Notes: a model not told the origin generated them from the sequence alone. DNA of 64,000 bases from MPNP01 sp963668325 (GCA_963668325.1 OY764222.1:2976001-3040000); one strand, 5' to 3'; counted from the first letter of the stretch, positions 26,430 to 35,466 are shown. Program-made: numbers and translations.

Positions 26430-27725
26430 ATGCATGACATTAAGTTAATTCGCGACAACCCGGAGAATTTTGATTACCAATTAAGTCGCAGGGGTTTGGA
26501 ACCAATGTCTGCAGAAATTCTTGCAATTGATAAGATACGCAGACAAAAAATCCATGAAGCAGAAACTTTTCGCGCAGGGTTGAACATACAGACCATTAAA
26601 GCTGGAATAGCCAAATTAAGTGGCAATTCAGAAGAATTCGAGGAGCTTAGAAAATATATAACCGAAACGAAAGAAACTGCTCAAAATCTGGAACAGCAAG
26701 CCTCAGAAGCGAATCAGAAATTAAATGAGTTGTTGCTTACTATTCCCAATCTTCCCCAACCTGATGTACCTGTTGGAAAGAGCGAGGATGATAATGTTGA
26801 GATCCACCGTTGGGGGGAACCAGTAAAGTATTCTTTCTCGCCAAGAGAGCATTTTGATATACCTGGTGTCAAAGCAGGAATGGATTTTTCAACAGCTGCT
26901 AAAATTTCTGGATCCCGTTTTGTATTACTCTCAGGTAGCATTGCTAAGTTGCATAGGGCTTTAGCCCAATTCATGCTTGATGTTCAAACCGAAGAAAATG
27001 GCTTGATAGAGGTTTGGACACCAGTTTTGGTAAATCCTGAAACCATGTTGGGGACAGGGCAATTACCAAAATTCGCTGAAGATTCCTACCAGACTGAAGA
27101 TGGCAAATGGTTAATTCCAACCGCAGAGGTTACACTAACCAACATTGTAAGCGGTTTGATTGTTGATGAGGAATACCTTCCAAGGAGATATTGTGCTCAT
27201 TCGCAATGTTTTCGTTCCGAAGCCGGTGCTGCAGGAAAAGATACCTCCGGTATGTTAAGGCAACACCAATTTGAAAAGGTGGAAATGGTATCGATTACCA
27301 AGCCCTCGGAAAGCGAAAAGGAACAAGAAAGGATGTTACGTTGTGCCGAAGGAATCCTGGAAAAACTTGGATTACCATACAGAACAGTTGTTTTGTGTAC
27401 AGGGGATATGGGTTTCGGGGCAAGAAAGACATATGATATTGAGGTTTGGTTACCTAGTCAGCAAAAATACCGGGAAATCAGTTCTGTCTCAAATTGTGGT
27501 GACTTTCAAGCCAGAAGAATGAACGCCCGATATAGGCCCAAAGCAGAAAAGACCACTCATTTCTTGCATACTTTAAATGGTTCCGGGTTGGCCGTAGGAA
27601 GAACCCTTATTGCTGTTTTGGAGAATTGCCAAAATGAGGATGGGAGTGTTTCTATTCCCGATGTCCTTGCTCCTTATCTCAAGGGATACACGTCCATCCT
27701 TCCCAATGGTGAATTTGGGCATTAG
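26430..27725 (+). CDS. serS: Serine--tRNA ligase
   Basis: 431 residues, standard length. The N-terminal part starts MHDIKLIRDNPENFDYQLSR and contains the helical tRNA-binding coiled-coil arm (about residues 30-105). Class II synthetase motif 2 reads FRSEAGAAGKDTSGMLRQHQ and motif 3 GRTLIAVLENCQN. The EISSVSNCGDFQARRMNARY segment forms the serine and ATP site. It charges tRNA-Ser with serine. It begins a co-directional block serS-surE-pcm-nlpD-like, a common alphaproteobacterial order usually preceded by tatABC. Here tatABC is on the opposite strand a few kb away. Confidence 0.96.
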   Translation: MHDIKLIRDNPENFDYQLSRRGLEPMSAEILAIDKIRRQKIHEAETFRAGLNIQTIKAGIAKLSGNSEEFEELRKYITETKETAQNLEQQASEANQKLNELLLTIPNLPQPDVPVGKSEDDNVEIHRWGEPVKYSFSPREHFDIPGVKAGMDFSTAAKISGSRFVLLSGSIAKLHRALAQFMLDVQTEENGLIEVWTPVLVNPETMLGTGQLPKFAEDSYQTEDGKWLIPTAEVTLTNIVSGLIVDEEYLPRRYCAHSQCFRSEAGAAGKDTSGMLRQHQFEKVEMVSITKPSESEKEQERMLRCAEGILEKLGLPYRTVVLCTGDMGFGARKTYDIEVWLPSQQKYREISSVSNCGDFQARRMNARYRPKAEKTTHFLHTLNGSGLAVGRTLIAVLENCQNEDGSVSIPDVLAPYLKGYTSILPNGEFGH

Positions 27726-27760
27726 TTGACTTTGTGTTTTATTTTTGAGATCACCCCCCT

Positions 27761-28546
27761 ATGAAGATTTTGCTTACCAATGACGATGGAATTGATGCTC
27801 CTGGCCTAGAGATTCTAAAAGCTATCGCAACCGAACTTGCTGGTGAGAATGGGGAGATTTGGGTTGTTGCCCCAAGTAATGAGCGATCTGGTACATCACA
27901 TTGCGTTTCTTTTGGCAAGACCTTTGAAATTGAAAAAATTGAACCTCGAAGGTTCCAACTTGAAGGATATCCCGCAGATTGTGTATTAGCTGGTCTATAT
28001 CGGATAATTGATCAATTGCCAGATCTGGTACTCGTAGGGGTCAATCGGGGAAACAACTCTGGAGAAAACACCTTGTATTCCGGCACAATTGGTGCGGCCA
28101 TGGAAGGTGCTCTTCAAGGGGTTAAATCTATTGCCTTATCACAATTTATGGGACAGGAAAATAAAAATCTGAAAAATCCCTTTGAGGCTACAGTCGCACA
28201 TGGCTTGACCCTAGTAAGGCAACTATATTATAATGCTCCTTGGGACAAAAAAGACTATCGGTTATTTTTCAATGTCAACTTTCCCCCCTGTCGTGCAAGC
28301 GAGGTTCGGGGCGTAAAGGTTGTAAGACAGGGTCAAAGAACGGATTCAAAGTTTTCTGTTTGTTATTTGGATTCTACTTCAAAAGGTGAAATACTTTTTC
28401 TTCAAGGTGGTTCGCAGACGAGCCCAAGCAAAGAGGGAACTGACATTAATTCCAACTTGGACAATTATATTTCAGTTACACCGATGCGAGCAGATTTAAC
28501 CGATCATAACCTGTTGGACAAAATACACCTTGAATTGGTTAGGTGA
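27761..28546 (+). CDS. surE: 5'/3'-nucleotidase SurE
   Basis: 261 residues, usual length. The N-terminus KILLTNDDGIDAPGLEIL has the conserved metal-binding DD pair. VAPSNERSGTSHCVSF and GVNRGNNSGENTLYSGTIGA supply the remaining active-site Ser and Asn residues. SurE removes phosphate from nucleoside monophosphates and short polyphosphates and is linked to stationary-phase survival. It lies 35 nt after serS and 10 nt before pcm. Confidence 0.95.
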   Translation: MKILLTNDDGIDAPGLEILKAIATELAGENGEIWVVAPSNERSGTSHCVSFGKTFEIEKIEPRRFQLEGYPADCVLAGLYRIIDQLPDLVLVGVNRGNNSGENTLYSGTIGAAMEGALQGVKSIALSQFMGQENKNLKNPFEATVAHGLTLVRQLYYNAPWDKKDYRLFFNVNFPPCRASEVRGVKVVRQGQRTDSKFSVCYLDSTSKGEILFLQGGSQTSPSKEGTDINSNLDNYISVTPMRADLTDHNLLDKIHLELVR

Positions 28547-28556
28547 GGACTAATTG

Positions 28557-29180
28557 ATGGAAGAATTAATTAATACTCTCAAAAACCAAGGTATAGAAGA
28601 TAAAGCAGTTCTTGAGGCAATACGGAAAGTCGATAGAAAGGATTTTGTCCCTCCATCGTTTAGACATCGTGCCTATATGGATATACCCATATCGATAGGG
28701 AGTGGCCAGACTATCAGCCAACCTACCGTGGTTGGACTGATGACCCAGGAATTGCAAATTAAATCTACTCACAGAGTTCTTGAAGTCGGTACAGGTTCGG
28801 GGTACCAGACGATGATACTTTCTCATTTGGCCAGACATGTTTATACAACCGAAAGAATAAAATCACTTCATCAAAGAGCCAAAAACCTTATCCTGAAGAA
28901 ATACAGGCGTGAAAATATAAGCTTTGTTTATTCTGATGGTGCTTTGGGATTACCTGAAGCTGCAGAATTTGATAGAATAATAGTAACTGCCGCATCAGAA
29001 GAGGTCCCAAGGAATTTGATGGAGCAGTTGAAGGTAAATGGGATTATGGTATTACCCGTTGTTGAGAGCGAGTGGCAACAGAGATTGGTTGTTGTAAATA
29101 AAAAAGAACCTGAAGTAGAATATAAAGAAGTTTGTGCAGTTAGATTTGTCCCACTTATAGAGGGAATTGAGGATGCCTAG
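28557..29180 (+). CDS. pcm: Protein-L-isoaspartate O-methyltransferase
   Basis: 207 residues from ATG 28557 (a TTG directly before it is less likely; GGTGAGGA provides the ribosome-binding site). The SAM-binding motif is VLEVGTGSGYQTMIL. PISIGSGQTISQPTVVGLMT near residue 45-65 is the isoaspartyl-site loop diagnostic of PCMT. The enzyme repairs isomerised Asp/Asn residues in aged proteins. Its pairing with surE is widespread in Proteobacteria. Confidence 0.94.
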   Translation: MEELINTLKNQGIEDKAVLEAIRKVDRKDFVPPSFRHRAYMDIPISIGSGQTISQPTVVGLMTQELQIKSTHRVLEVGTGSGYQTMILSHLARHVYTTERIKSLHQRAKNLILKKYRRENISFVYSDGALGLPEAAEFDRIIVTAASEEVPRNLMEQLKVNGIMVLPVVESEWQQRLVVVNKKEPEVEYKEVCAVRFVPLIEGIEDA

Positions 29181-29223
29181 AATTGTAGCACTCATAAATA
29201 CTAATTTGGTTTGGGGGAATACC

Positions 29224-30384
29224 ATGGATAAGTATTTTAAACGAGTTTTTTTGGCGAGTTCTTGTGTTATTTTGCTGGCTAATTGTGCTCCTGATATCCG
29301 TCAGGATGTTACCAAAAACCCTGATGCCAAAGTACCTTTTGATGAATTGCAGCCATGGCCTAAGCCCGATTCAGATGGGATTTTCCAATTTGATAATCGT
29401 AGATATATTGAAGTTCGTTTTGGAGAAACTCTCTTTGATGTTGCTAAAAGAGCAGACGAGGACCCACTGGTAATTGCTGAATTAAATCAAATAAGTCCTG
29501 ACCGGTCACTTCAACCGGGTAAGGTCCTACTCCTGCCTTATCGAACAACACCATCCGATAAAGTCGAAAGCGAAGCCGCTTCATCTGAGTTAGAAATTGA
29601 CATTAGTGGAAGGACGGAAAATTATTACCGACATAGGGTCCAAAAGGGTGAAACTGCTTATACCATCGCCAAGCTCTATGACATTTCTGTTAGGACTTTA
29701 GCTGATTGGAATGAACTAGGTGCCGATTTTGCCCTGATGGAGGGCGAAGTCCTGATCATTCCAGCAACCAATCAAGCCATTGCTGAGAATGTACAGGAAA
29801 AGCCAATCTCTGACCCCACCCCTAGCCAAGTTACAGTGAAGGAAGAAGAAACTAAAACCTCGGAAACAGAGAATACGGTGGAGGAAGTAGAAGCAGAACC
29901 TCCTAACTTGGAAACCAAGGAGGCGGTTGAAGAAGAAAAACCACTTGAAGTTGTAGTGGTTACCGAAACCAGACCACCTGGGAAAATTGATTGTAACAAT
30001 TTTGAACCAGCTCAATTTGGTTTTAGTACCCCTCTAAATGGGGAATTAATACAGGATTATTCGAGCCAGCCCGGAGAAAATAAAGGTATTGATATATCGG
30101 CCCCAATAGGGTCCCCGGTATTTGCAGTTGGGAAAGGTAAAGTTGCACTCATTTCAGATTTGGCTGAAGGTTCCAAAGTTCTTCTGATACTTCATGAATG
30201 TAACGTTTTTTCAATTTACCAAAACCTCCAAGATATAACTTTGGAGAGAGGAAATATAGTTGCAGAGGGTCAACAGATTGGAACATTGGACTCTGAACTC
30301 GGATATTTGCATTTTGAAATTAGGGTAGGACCTGATTCAACCGATCCCAAACGGTATCTTCCATCCAGTAGTTATACCAACTAA
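29224..30384 (+). CDS. LysM/M23-domain lipoprotein, NlpD-like amidase activator
   Basis: 386 residues from ATG 29224, which gives a lipoprotein signal ending in LLANC; the earlier in-frame start at 29167 would bury this signal. Two LysM motifs follow (about residues 60-105, YIEVRFGETLFDVAKRAD; and about 135-180, HRVQKGETAYTIAKLYDIS). Then come a Glu/Thr-rich linker and a C-terminal M23/LytM fold (NKGIDISAPIGSPVFAVGKG). The zinc-binding HxxxD and HxH residues are incomplete: the first His is missing and only LHFEIR remains. It is thus probably a non-enzymatic activator of cell-wall amidases, like NlpD. The surE-pcm-nlpD order supports this. Confidence 0.87.
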   Translation: MDKYFKRVFLASSCVILLANCAPDIRQDVTKNPDAKVPFDELQPWPKPDSDGIFQFDNRRYIEVRFGETLFDVAKRADEDPLVIAELNQISPDRSLQPGKVLLLPYRTTPSDKVESEAASSELEIDISGRTENYYRHRVQKGETAYTIAKLYDISVRTLADWNELGADFALMEGEVLIIPATNQAIAENVQEKPISDPTPSQVTVKEEETKTSETENTVEEVEAEPPNLETKEAVEEEKPLEVVVVTETRPPGKIDCNNFEPAQFGFSTPLNGELIQDYSSQPGENKGIDISAPIGSPVFAVGKGKVALISDLAEGSKVLLILHECNVFSIYQNLQDITLERGNIVAEGQQIGTLDSELGYLHFEIRVGPDSTDPKRYLPSSSYTN

Positions 30385-30486
30385 TTCCTTTAGTTAGTTG
30401 CTCAGTACAAGCCTCTTTTTTCAAAGCCTCAATCAAAATTCAGTTGCTTAAGATTAAAACTGTAATCTAAATGGAGAACACTATCT

Positions 30487-31233
30487 ATGGCTAAGAAAGT
30501 AGCCCTGATCACTGGTGCTGGTACAGGAATAGGTCGATCTGCAGCAATCTCCCTTGCAGACATTGGGTATAAACTGGTTTTAGTTGGAAGACGTTCCGAA
30601 CCTTTGAAGGAAACCGCCACACTTTGTAAAAATACAGACTCACTTTGTTTGCCAACCGATGTTTCAGACCCTGGCCAGGTTAAGAACTTATTTGAACAGT
30701 TAGTTAAGCATTATGGTCGGTTGGATCTTCTGTTCAATAATGCTGGTATTGGAACCCCACCAGTGGGTATAGATGAATTGCAATTTGAGGATTGGGAGAA
30801 TTGCGTCAGGGTTAATCTAACTGGGTCTTTTCTTTGCTCCAAACACGCTTTTGGAATCATGAAGTTGCAAGAACCCATGGGTGGGAGAATAATCAACAAC
30901 GGATCAGTATCAGCCCATGCACCAAGACCAAAGACTGTAGCTTATACTGCCACCAAACACGCAATAACAGGTTTAACCAAAAGCTTGTCCCTGGATGGTC
31001 GGGAATTTGATATCTGTTGTTCCCAAATTGATATCGGCAATGCTGATACAGATATGGCAGCTAAATTTAAGGTCGGGGTTCCCCAAGCCTCTGGTTTGAT
31101 CAGTCCAGAACCAGTTTTTGATGTTGAACATTGTGGCGAGGCCATAGCTTTTATTGCACAATTCCCTTTGAGTACCAACATCCAGTTTTTAACCATAATG
31201 GCCACCAAAATGCCTTTTATCGGTCGAGGTTAG
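30487..31233 (+). CDS. Short-chain dehydrogenase/reductase
   Basis: 248 residues. The cofactor motif is TGAGTGIGRSAA. NNAGIG follows, then the catalytic Ser (NNGSVSA) and the YTATK motif (YxxxK), so a classical active SDR is expected. An Arg after the second strand (VGRRSEP) hints at NADP preference, which is weak evidence. Substrate unknown; neighbours give no pathway. It stands 102 bp after the NlpD-like gene and converges on the DUF815 gene. Confidence 0.88.
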   Translation: MAKKVALITGAGTGIGRSAAISLADIGYKLVLVGRRSEPLKETATLCKNTDSLCLPTDVSDPGQVKNLFEQLVKHYGRLDLLFNNAGIGTPPVGIDELQFEDWENCVRVNLTGSFLCSKHAFGIMKLQEPMGGRIINNGSVSAHAPRPKTVAYTATKHAITGLTKSLSLDGREFDICCSQIDIGNADTDMAAKFKVGVPQASGLISPEPVFDVEHCGEAIAFIAQFPLSTNIQFLTIMATKMPFIGRG

Positions 31234-31247
31234 ACCATTTGGTAAAA

Positions 31248-32105
31248 TCAGGTTTCAATATTTCGTTGTAGTTTGCCAGCCAAATAAAGGATATATTGCC
31301 AAGCAACCCGACCAGATCTAGCTCCTCGGGTCTGTTGCCATTCAATAGCATCTGTCGTCAACATTTTTTCAGTTGCCTTAAGATTATAATGGAGGCAATA
31401 CTGTTGTATTATTTCCAGATACAAGTCCTGACTACACGGGTGAAATCCCAGCCATAAACCAAACCTGTCGGATAAGGAAACTTTCTCATCTACTGATTCA
31501 GAGGGATTGATGGCTGTCGATCTTTCATTCTCAATCATATCCCTTGGCATTAAATGCCTTCGGTTGGAGGTTACATAAAATATTACATTCTGGGGTCTTC
31601 CTTCCACGCCACCATCTAGGGCAGTTTTCAAGGTTTTGTAATTATTTTCCTCCATGGTAAAGGAAAGATCATCACAAAAGAGAATAAACCTTTCCTTTGC
31701 TTCTCTTAAAATATCCATCAAGCGATCAAGTGAAGGCAGATCTTCACGGTGGATTTCAATAATCTTTAAATTTTTGTCCGAACGAGATATTTCCCAATGG
31801 ATGGCCTTGACCAACGAAGACTTCCCCATTCCGCGTGCTCCCCACAACAAGGCATTATTTGCCGAATAGCCCCGAGAAAAATTCAGGGTGTTCTGGAATA
31901 AGGTTTCCTTGGTTCTATCGATACCCAAAAGTAGATCTAGCCCTACCCTGTTTACTCTTTCAACCGGATGAAGAATATCAGGATTAATTCTCCAAACAAA
32001 CGCATCTGTTACAGCAAAATCTGGTTTTTTTTGAGGGGTTGGTGACAACCTTTCTGCTACTTTTGCAATCCTGGCAACTTGATCTATCAATTCCTTATCA
32101 ATCAT
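31248..32105 (-). CDS. DUF815-family AAA-type ATPase
   Basis: 285 residues. The family hallmarks are NALLWGARGMGKSSLVKAIH (Walker A) and ERFILFCDDLSFTMEENNYK (Walker B region), followed by VIFYVTSNRRHLMPRD. DUF815 proteins are DnaA/Cdc6-like P-loop ATPases of unknown function, common in Alphaproteobacteria. There they often lie near tat, surE/pcm or yajC genes, as here. It is probably monocistronic or distal to tatC (61-nt gap). The precise cellular role is not known. Confidence 0.86.
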   Translation of the reverse strand: MIDKELIDQVARIAKVAERLSPTPQKKPDFAVTDAFVWRINPDILHPVERVNRVGLDLLLGIDRTKETLFQNTLNFSRGYSANNALLWGARGMGKSSLVKAIHWEISRSDKNLKIIEIHREDLPSLDRLMDILREAKERFILFCDDLSFTMEENNYKTLKTALDGGVEGRPQNVIFYVTSNRRHLMPRDMIENERSTAINPSESVDEKVSLSDRFGLWLGFHPCSQDLYLEIIQQYCLHYNLKATEKMLTTDAIEWQQTRGARSGRVAWQYILYLAGKLQRNIET

Positions 32106-32166
32106 CGTATTTGGTCATTCCGTAGAGTAAATCTCCCAAACATTGGCAAATTCGACTGCTTACCTC

Positions 32167-33147
32167 TTAAGACTCTTCCTCGTCCTCATCAAAAAGTATC
32201 CCTTCCTTGGCATATTCTTGATCTCTTTTCTTTTCCACTCTTTTCACCAACCAGATTGAAATTTCATACAAACCGTATACTGCCACAAATAAAATGACTT
32301 GGGTAATTACATCGGGAGGGGTTACGACGGCAGCCAGAACCAAAATACAAACAACGGCATATTTCCGAAAGCCCGCTAAACCCTTGCCAGTAACCAGACC
32401 GGCCTTCCCCATCAGGGTCAATAATACCGGGAGTTGAAAACACACCCCGAAGGCGAGGATGAATTTAATCGTCAGGGTTAAATATTCAGCAACCGACCCT
32501 TGGAAAGTTACTCCCACATCGGCAATTATTTCTTTGCCATCGGCAAGGATATCAATATCTAGATCAATTTCGTCAGATTCCACTTCCTCTTGCTGGGATT
32601 GATTATCCTTCTTGGGCTTTTTTTGTTCTTCCTGTATGGCATTTTGTTCTTCAATAAGGACAATCTCCGTTGAGGGAGCTACTGTCAAGGTACTTTCCTG
32701 TTGGAAACTCAGGAAGAAATTGAAGGCCAGGGGGATGACAATAAAGAAGGCAAATGATGCACCAAGTAAAAACATGAAAGGTGAGGCAATCATGAATGGC
32801 AAGAATGCACTCTTTTCATTCTTGTACAGGCCTGGAGCAACAAACCGCCACAATTGAAAGCCAAGATAGGGAAAACTCAGGATAAAACCACCCATAAAGG
32901 AAATCCTGACAGCGACAAAAAAACCTTCCTGTAATTTTATCAGGATAAGGTTACATTGCTGCCCTCTGGCTAAAAGTGCACTGCAGATAGGTTCAGTTAG
33001 AAAGTTGAAAATCGGTTCCCAAAAAGCAAAACTGACAACCATACAAACCAAAAAGGCCAAAACACAGTGGATCAGCCTTTTCCTGAGTTCAGCTAGGTGC
33101 TCAATTAGCGGGGCTTTGGTACTTTCGATGTCTTCCTGGTCAGGCAT
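32167..33147 (-). CDS. tatC: Twin-arginine translocase subunit TatC with long acidic periplasmic insertion
   Basis: 326 residues compared with about 250-270 in most bacteria. The N-terminal APLIEHLAELRKRLIHCVLA motif and the six-helix layout identify TatC, the receptor for twin-arginine signal peptides. Residues about 152-218, between the third and fourth membrane helices, form an unusual charged insertion (DIDILADGKEIIADV and many Glu/Gln/Lys). Known TatC proteins have a short periplasmic loop there. It is last of tatA-tatB-tatC on minus, 9 nt after tatB. Confidence 0.93.
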   Translation of the reverse strand: MPDQEDIESTKAPLIEHLAELRKRLIHCVLAFLVCMVVSFAFWEPIFNFLTEPICSALLARGQQCNLILIKLQEGFFVAVRISFMGGFILSFPYLGFQLWRFVAPGLYKNEKSAFLPFMIASPFMFLLGASFAFFIVIPLAFNFFLSFQQESTLTVAPSTEIVLIEEQNAIQEEQKKPKKDNQSQQEEVESDEIDLDIDILADGKEIIADVGVTFQGSVAEYLTLTIKFILAFGVCFQLPVLLTLMGKAGLVTGKGLAGFRKYAVVCILVLAAVVTPPDVITQVILFVAVYGLYEISIWLVKRVEKKRDQEYAKEGILFDEDEEES

Positions 33148-33156
33148 GACCTAATC

Positions 33157-33693
33157 TTAATGAACCGAGAGGTTTTGATTTTCATGGTTACCTGTTTCAC
33201 CCGCTTTGGGGTCAGAAGTCAAATCAATCTCCTCTCGTTTATCATCGGAAGTGATTGGTTCAGGGTCTCCTGCATGTTTACGGTCTTTACCCGAGTTTTC
33301 TGGCTCTTCAATTATTTTTGAACTCGCAACGGTTGGGGTTTGTTCTTTCTTTTGCAAAGGTTTCTTTTTTGGTGGTGGCTTATTCAGGGCTGTAGACATG
33401 ATTTTATTGTCAGGAATATTCAGGCCATCGGTTACTCTGTCGGCGAGTTCATTGAACTTATCCAAACCCAACTGTTTTGGCGATGTTGCTGCTTTAATAC
33501 CGGTAGAAAGATCCTTGACCCCAGTTTCATTAGCTGCGCTATCCATAGCTCGCTGAAATTCTCGGGCCATCCCCCTCATTCGTCCAATGACCTGGCCGAT
33601 TGCTTTGAACATTCGAGGTAGTTCTTGTGGACCGACCACAATTAAAGCTACAACTCCAACCAGTAGGATTTCACCCCATCCTAAGTCAAACAC
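33157..33693 (-). CDS. tatB: Sec-independent translocase subunit TatB
   Basis: 178 residues. The N-terminal membrane helix and hinge (FDLGWGEILLVGVVALIVVG, then PQELPRMFK) are typical of TatB. An amphipathic helix and a long polar, low-complexity tail rich in Pro/Lys/Glu follow. It forms the signal-peptide receptor complex with TatC. The 9-nt gap to tatC and 18-nt gap to tatA show one operon. Confidence 0.93.
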   Translation of the reverse strand: MFDLGWGEILLVGVVALIVVGPQELPRMFKAIGQVIGRMRGMAREFQRAMDSAANETGVKDLSTGIKAATSPKQLGLDKFNELADRVTDGLNIPDNKIMSTALNKPPPKKKPLQKKEQTPTVASSKIIEEPENSGKDRKHAGDPEPITSDDKREEIDLTSDPKAGETGNHENQNLSVH

Positions 33694-33711
33694 AATAGTC
33701 TTTACAAAATT

Positions 33712-33897
33712 TTATGATTCTTTTTCTTTTTCGCCTTCGGAAGTAATTTCTTCCTGACCTTCCTTCAGCCCTCTTTTGAAGGACGAGAATCCTTTACCAA
33801 CTTCGCCCATGAGTCCGGCAATCTTGCCACGACCAAAAAGTACCAATACAACAATTGTGATCAACAATAATCCAGGAATCCCAATATTGTTCAACAT
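33712..33897 (-). CDS. tatA: Sec-independent translocase subunit TatA
   Basis: 61 residues: a short N-terminal membrane helix (PGLLLITIVVLVLFGRGK), the conserved FGRGKI turn, an amphipathic helix (GEVGKGFSSFKRGL) and an acidic tail. TatA oligomerises to form the Tat pore. It is the first gene of the tatABC operon, so a promoter is expected in 33898-34043. Confidence 0.93.
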   Translation of the reverse strand: MLNNIGIPGLLLITIVVLVLFGRGKIAGLMGEVGKGFSSFKRGLKEGQEEITSEGEKEKES

Positions 33898-34043
33898 TAC
33901 TACACTCCAGTTTCAATTAGGGCTTCTTCACCCATGTATATCTGATATAAACTAAATCCTGTTTGTATTCAAGAAAATCGAAGGACAGATTTCACCAAAC
34001 CATACCTTTCGTTTTATATAAAAAGTAGAACGATTAAGATAAT

Positions 34044-35192
34044 TCAGGTAATTGAAGGGAAATCTGTTTTGCTCTGTTCAGTGGCTATATTTTCTTTATA
34101 GGGATCAGCCAACTGTGTCTGTGTAATACAGGGAAAGAGGAAACATTTGCTTCGTTTCAAACTTAACCACATCCTGGCTCCGGGTTTCGGTAAGAAAACA
34201 GAGGGTACCGAAGCTTTAAGCAAAGATTTGTCATTCTCCATCCTAAATTCTACCAAACTTGAGTTTCCCATATAACGGGCCTTTTCAACTGTACCCAGAA
34301 CAGGAACGCCATCCTCAGTGGTTGGTAAAGGTCCTTTGCCTTTTCTGTCAAAATCGATTCTCATGAACTGTGGACGAATTATAACTTCAACATCTGCCCC
34401 ATCCTTAAATTCAGGTGTCGCAAATTTCCCGAAGGGTGTATTTATTTCTGAATTTTTAACGACCCCATGAAGAACATTCAAATCAGAGAAGAAAGAAGCC
34501 ACATCACGGTTTTCGGGAAAATTATAGAGATCGTAGGGTGAACCGGTCTGGACAATTCTTCCCTCTTTCATCAACACGATTTCATCAGCCATACGCATTG
34601 CTTCGGATGGTTCATGTGTTATGAGCAGAACTGCGACCTTCTCTTCCATTAGAATGTTTATGGTTTCTTCCCGAACGAAATCCCTTAATCTGTCATCCAG
34701 GTTGGAAAAAGGTTCATCCAATAACATTATTTTGGGTTTGGGAGCCAGAGCCCTAGCCAGGGCAACCCTTTGTTGTTCCCCTCCCGAAAGGTGGTGAGGG
34801 TATTTTTTTCGCAAGGGTTCAAGGTTAACCCGATGTAATAGTTCGGTAATTCTTTCCTTACGGTTTGACCCTCTTCCGATGAGACCAAAAGCGATATTCT
34901 CTTCGACCGTAAGGTGAGGAAAAAGGGCAAAATCCTGAAAAAGAAGTCCAACTGATCTTTTTTCAGGAACAATATGTACTTTCTGATTTGAAATCATCTG
35001 ACCATCAATCAAGACCTCCCCTGAGTCTTGCCGGTCAACACCCGCAACAATCCTTAAGGTTGTCGTTTTACCACAACCTGATGGGCCCAACAGGCATGTC
35101 AACTCCCCAGCCTTAAGAGTTAGCGATATATTATCTAATACCTGCTTACCCCCCAGAGTTCGGTTAATTCCCTTTAGTTCTAATCTTGCCAC
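34044..35192 (-). CDS. Orphan ABC transporter ATP-binding protein, Fe3+/spermidine (FbpC/PotA) type
   Basis: 382 residues. Walker A is GPSGCGKTT, the signature is LSGGEQQRVALARAL and Walker B IMLLDEPFSNLD; Q-loop, D-loop and H-loop (LLITHEPSEAM) are also visible. The region after about residue 240 is a TOBE-like beta domain. This matches the iron(III)/polyamine/molybdate importers (FbpC, PotA). No permease or binding-protein gene lies beside it, so it must work with products encoded elsewhere, or is an orphan. It is upstream of tatA by 146 bp, so separate transcription is likely. Confidence 0.87.
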   Translation of the reverse strand: MARLELKGINRTLGGKQVLDNISLTLKAGELTCLLGPSGCGKTTTLRIVAGVDRQDSGEVLIDGQMISNQKVHIVPEKRSVGLLFQDFALFPHLTVEENIAFGLIGRGSNRKERITELLHRVNLEPLRKKYPHHLSGGEQQRVALARALAPKPKIMLLDEPFSNLDDRLRDFVREETINILMEEKVAVLLITHEPSEAMRMADEIVLMKEGRIVQTGSPYDLYNFPENRDVASFFSDLNVLHGVVKNSEINTPFGKFATPEFKDGADVEVIIRPQFMRIDFDRKGKGPLPTTEDGVPVLGTVEKARYMGNSSLVEFRMENDKSLLKASVPSVFLPKPGARMWLSLKRSKCFLFPCITQTQLADPYKENIATEQSKTDFPSIT

Positions 35193-35331
35193 AATCCTAA
35201 GATTTCAAATTAATTTTATTCCCGACTAATTTAATGGGTATTAAATAATTCAGCAAAGTCAAGATTACAATTTATTCCCTGATCCGCGATCAAAAACCTG
35301 TGATCCTGATACAACTTTTGTATTGGTGGTT

Positions 35332-35345
35332 CCTATAGAAGAAAA
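35332..35345. repeat. 14-bp direct repeat, copy 1
   Basis: The sequence CCTATAGAAGAAAA recurs at 35398-35411, a spacing of 66 bp. It is short but exact, and lies just upstream of the hypothetical signal-peptide ORF. Confidence 0.6.
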
Positions 35346-35397
35346 TTGGGCTCCTAAAGGATAACTCCCGATAGGTCATCTATAAATAAATCGGCCC

Positions 35398-35411
35398 CCT
35401 ATAGAAGAAAA
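35398..35411. repeat. 14-bp direct repeat, copy 2
   Basis: Exact partner of 35332-35345. Confidence 0.6.
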
Positions 35412-35466
35412 AAAGATGTCGGGCAAACCCATTTTCCAACAATTTTAACTAGAAAGGATTTCGAAA

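Noticed and set aside
30376..30420. Weak CAACTAA/TTAGTTG stem followed at a distance by a T-run after the NlpD-like gene
   Set aside because: The T-run is too far from a short AT-rich stem to be a credible terminator.
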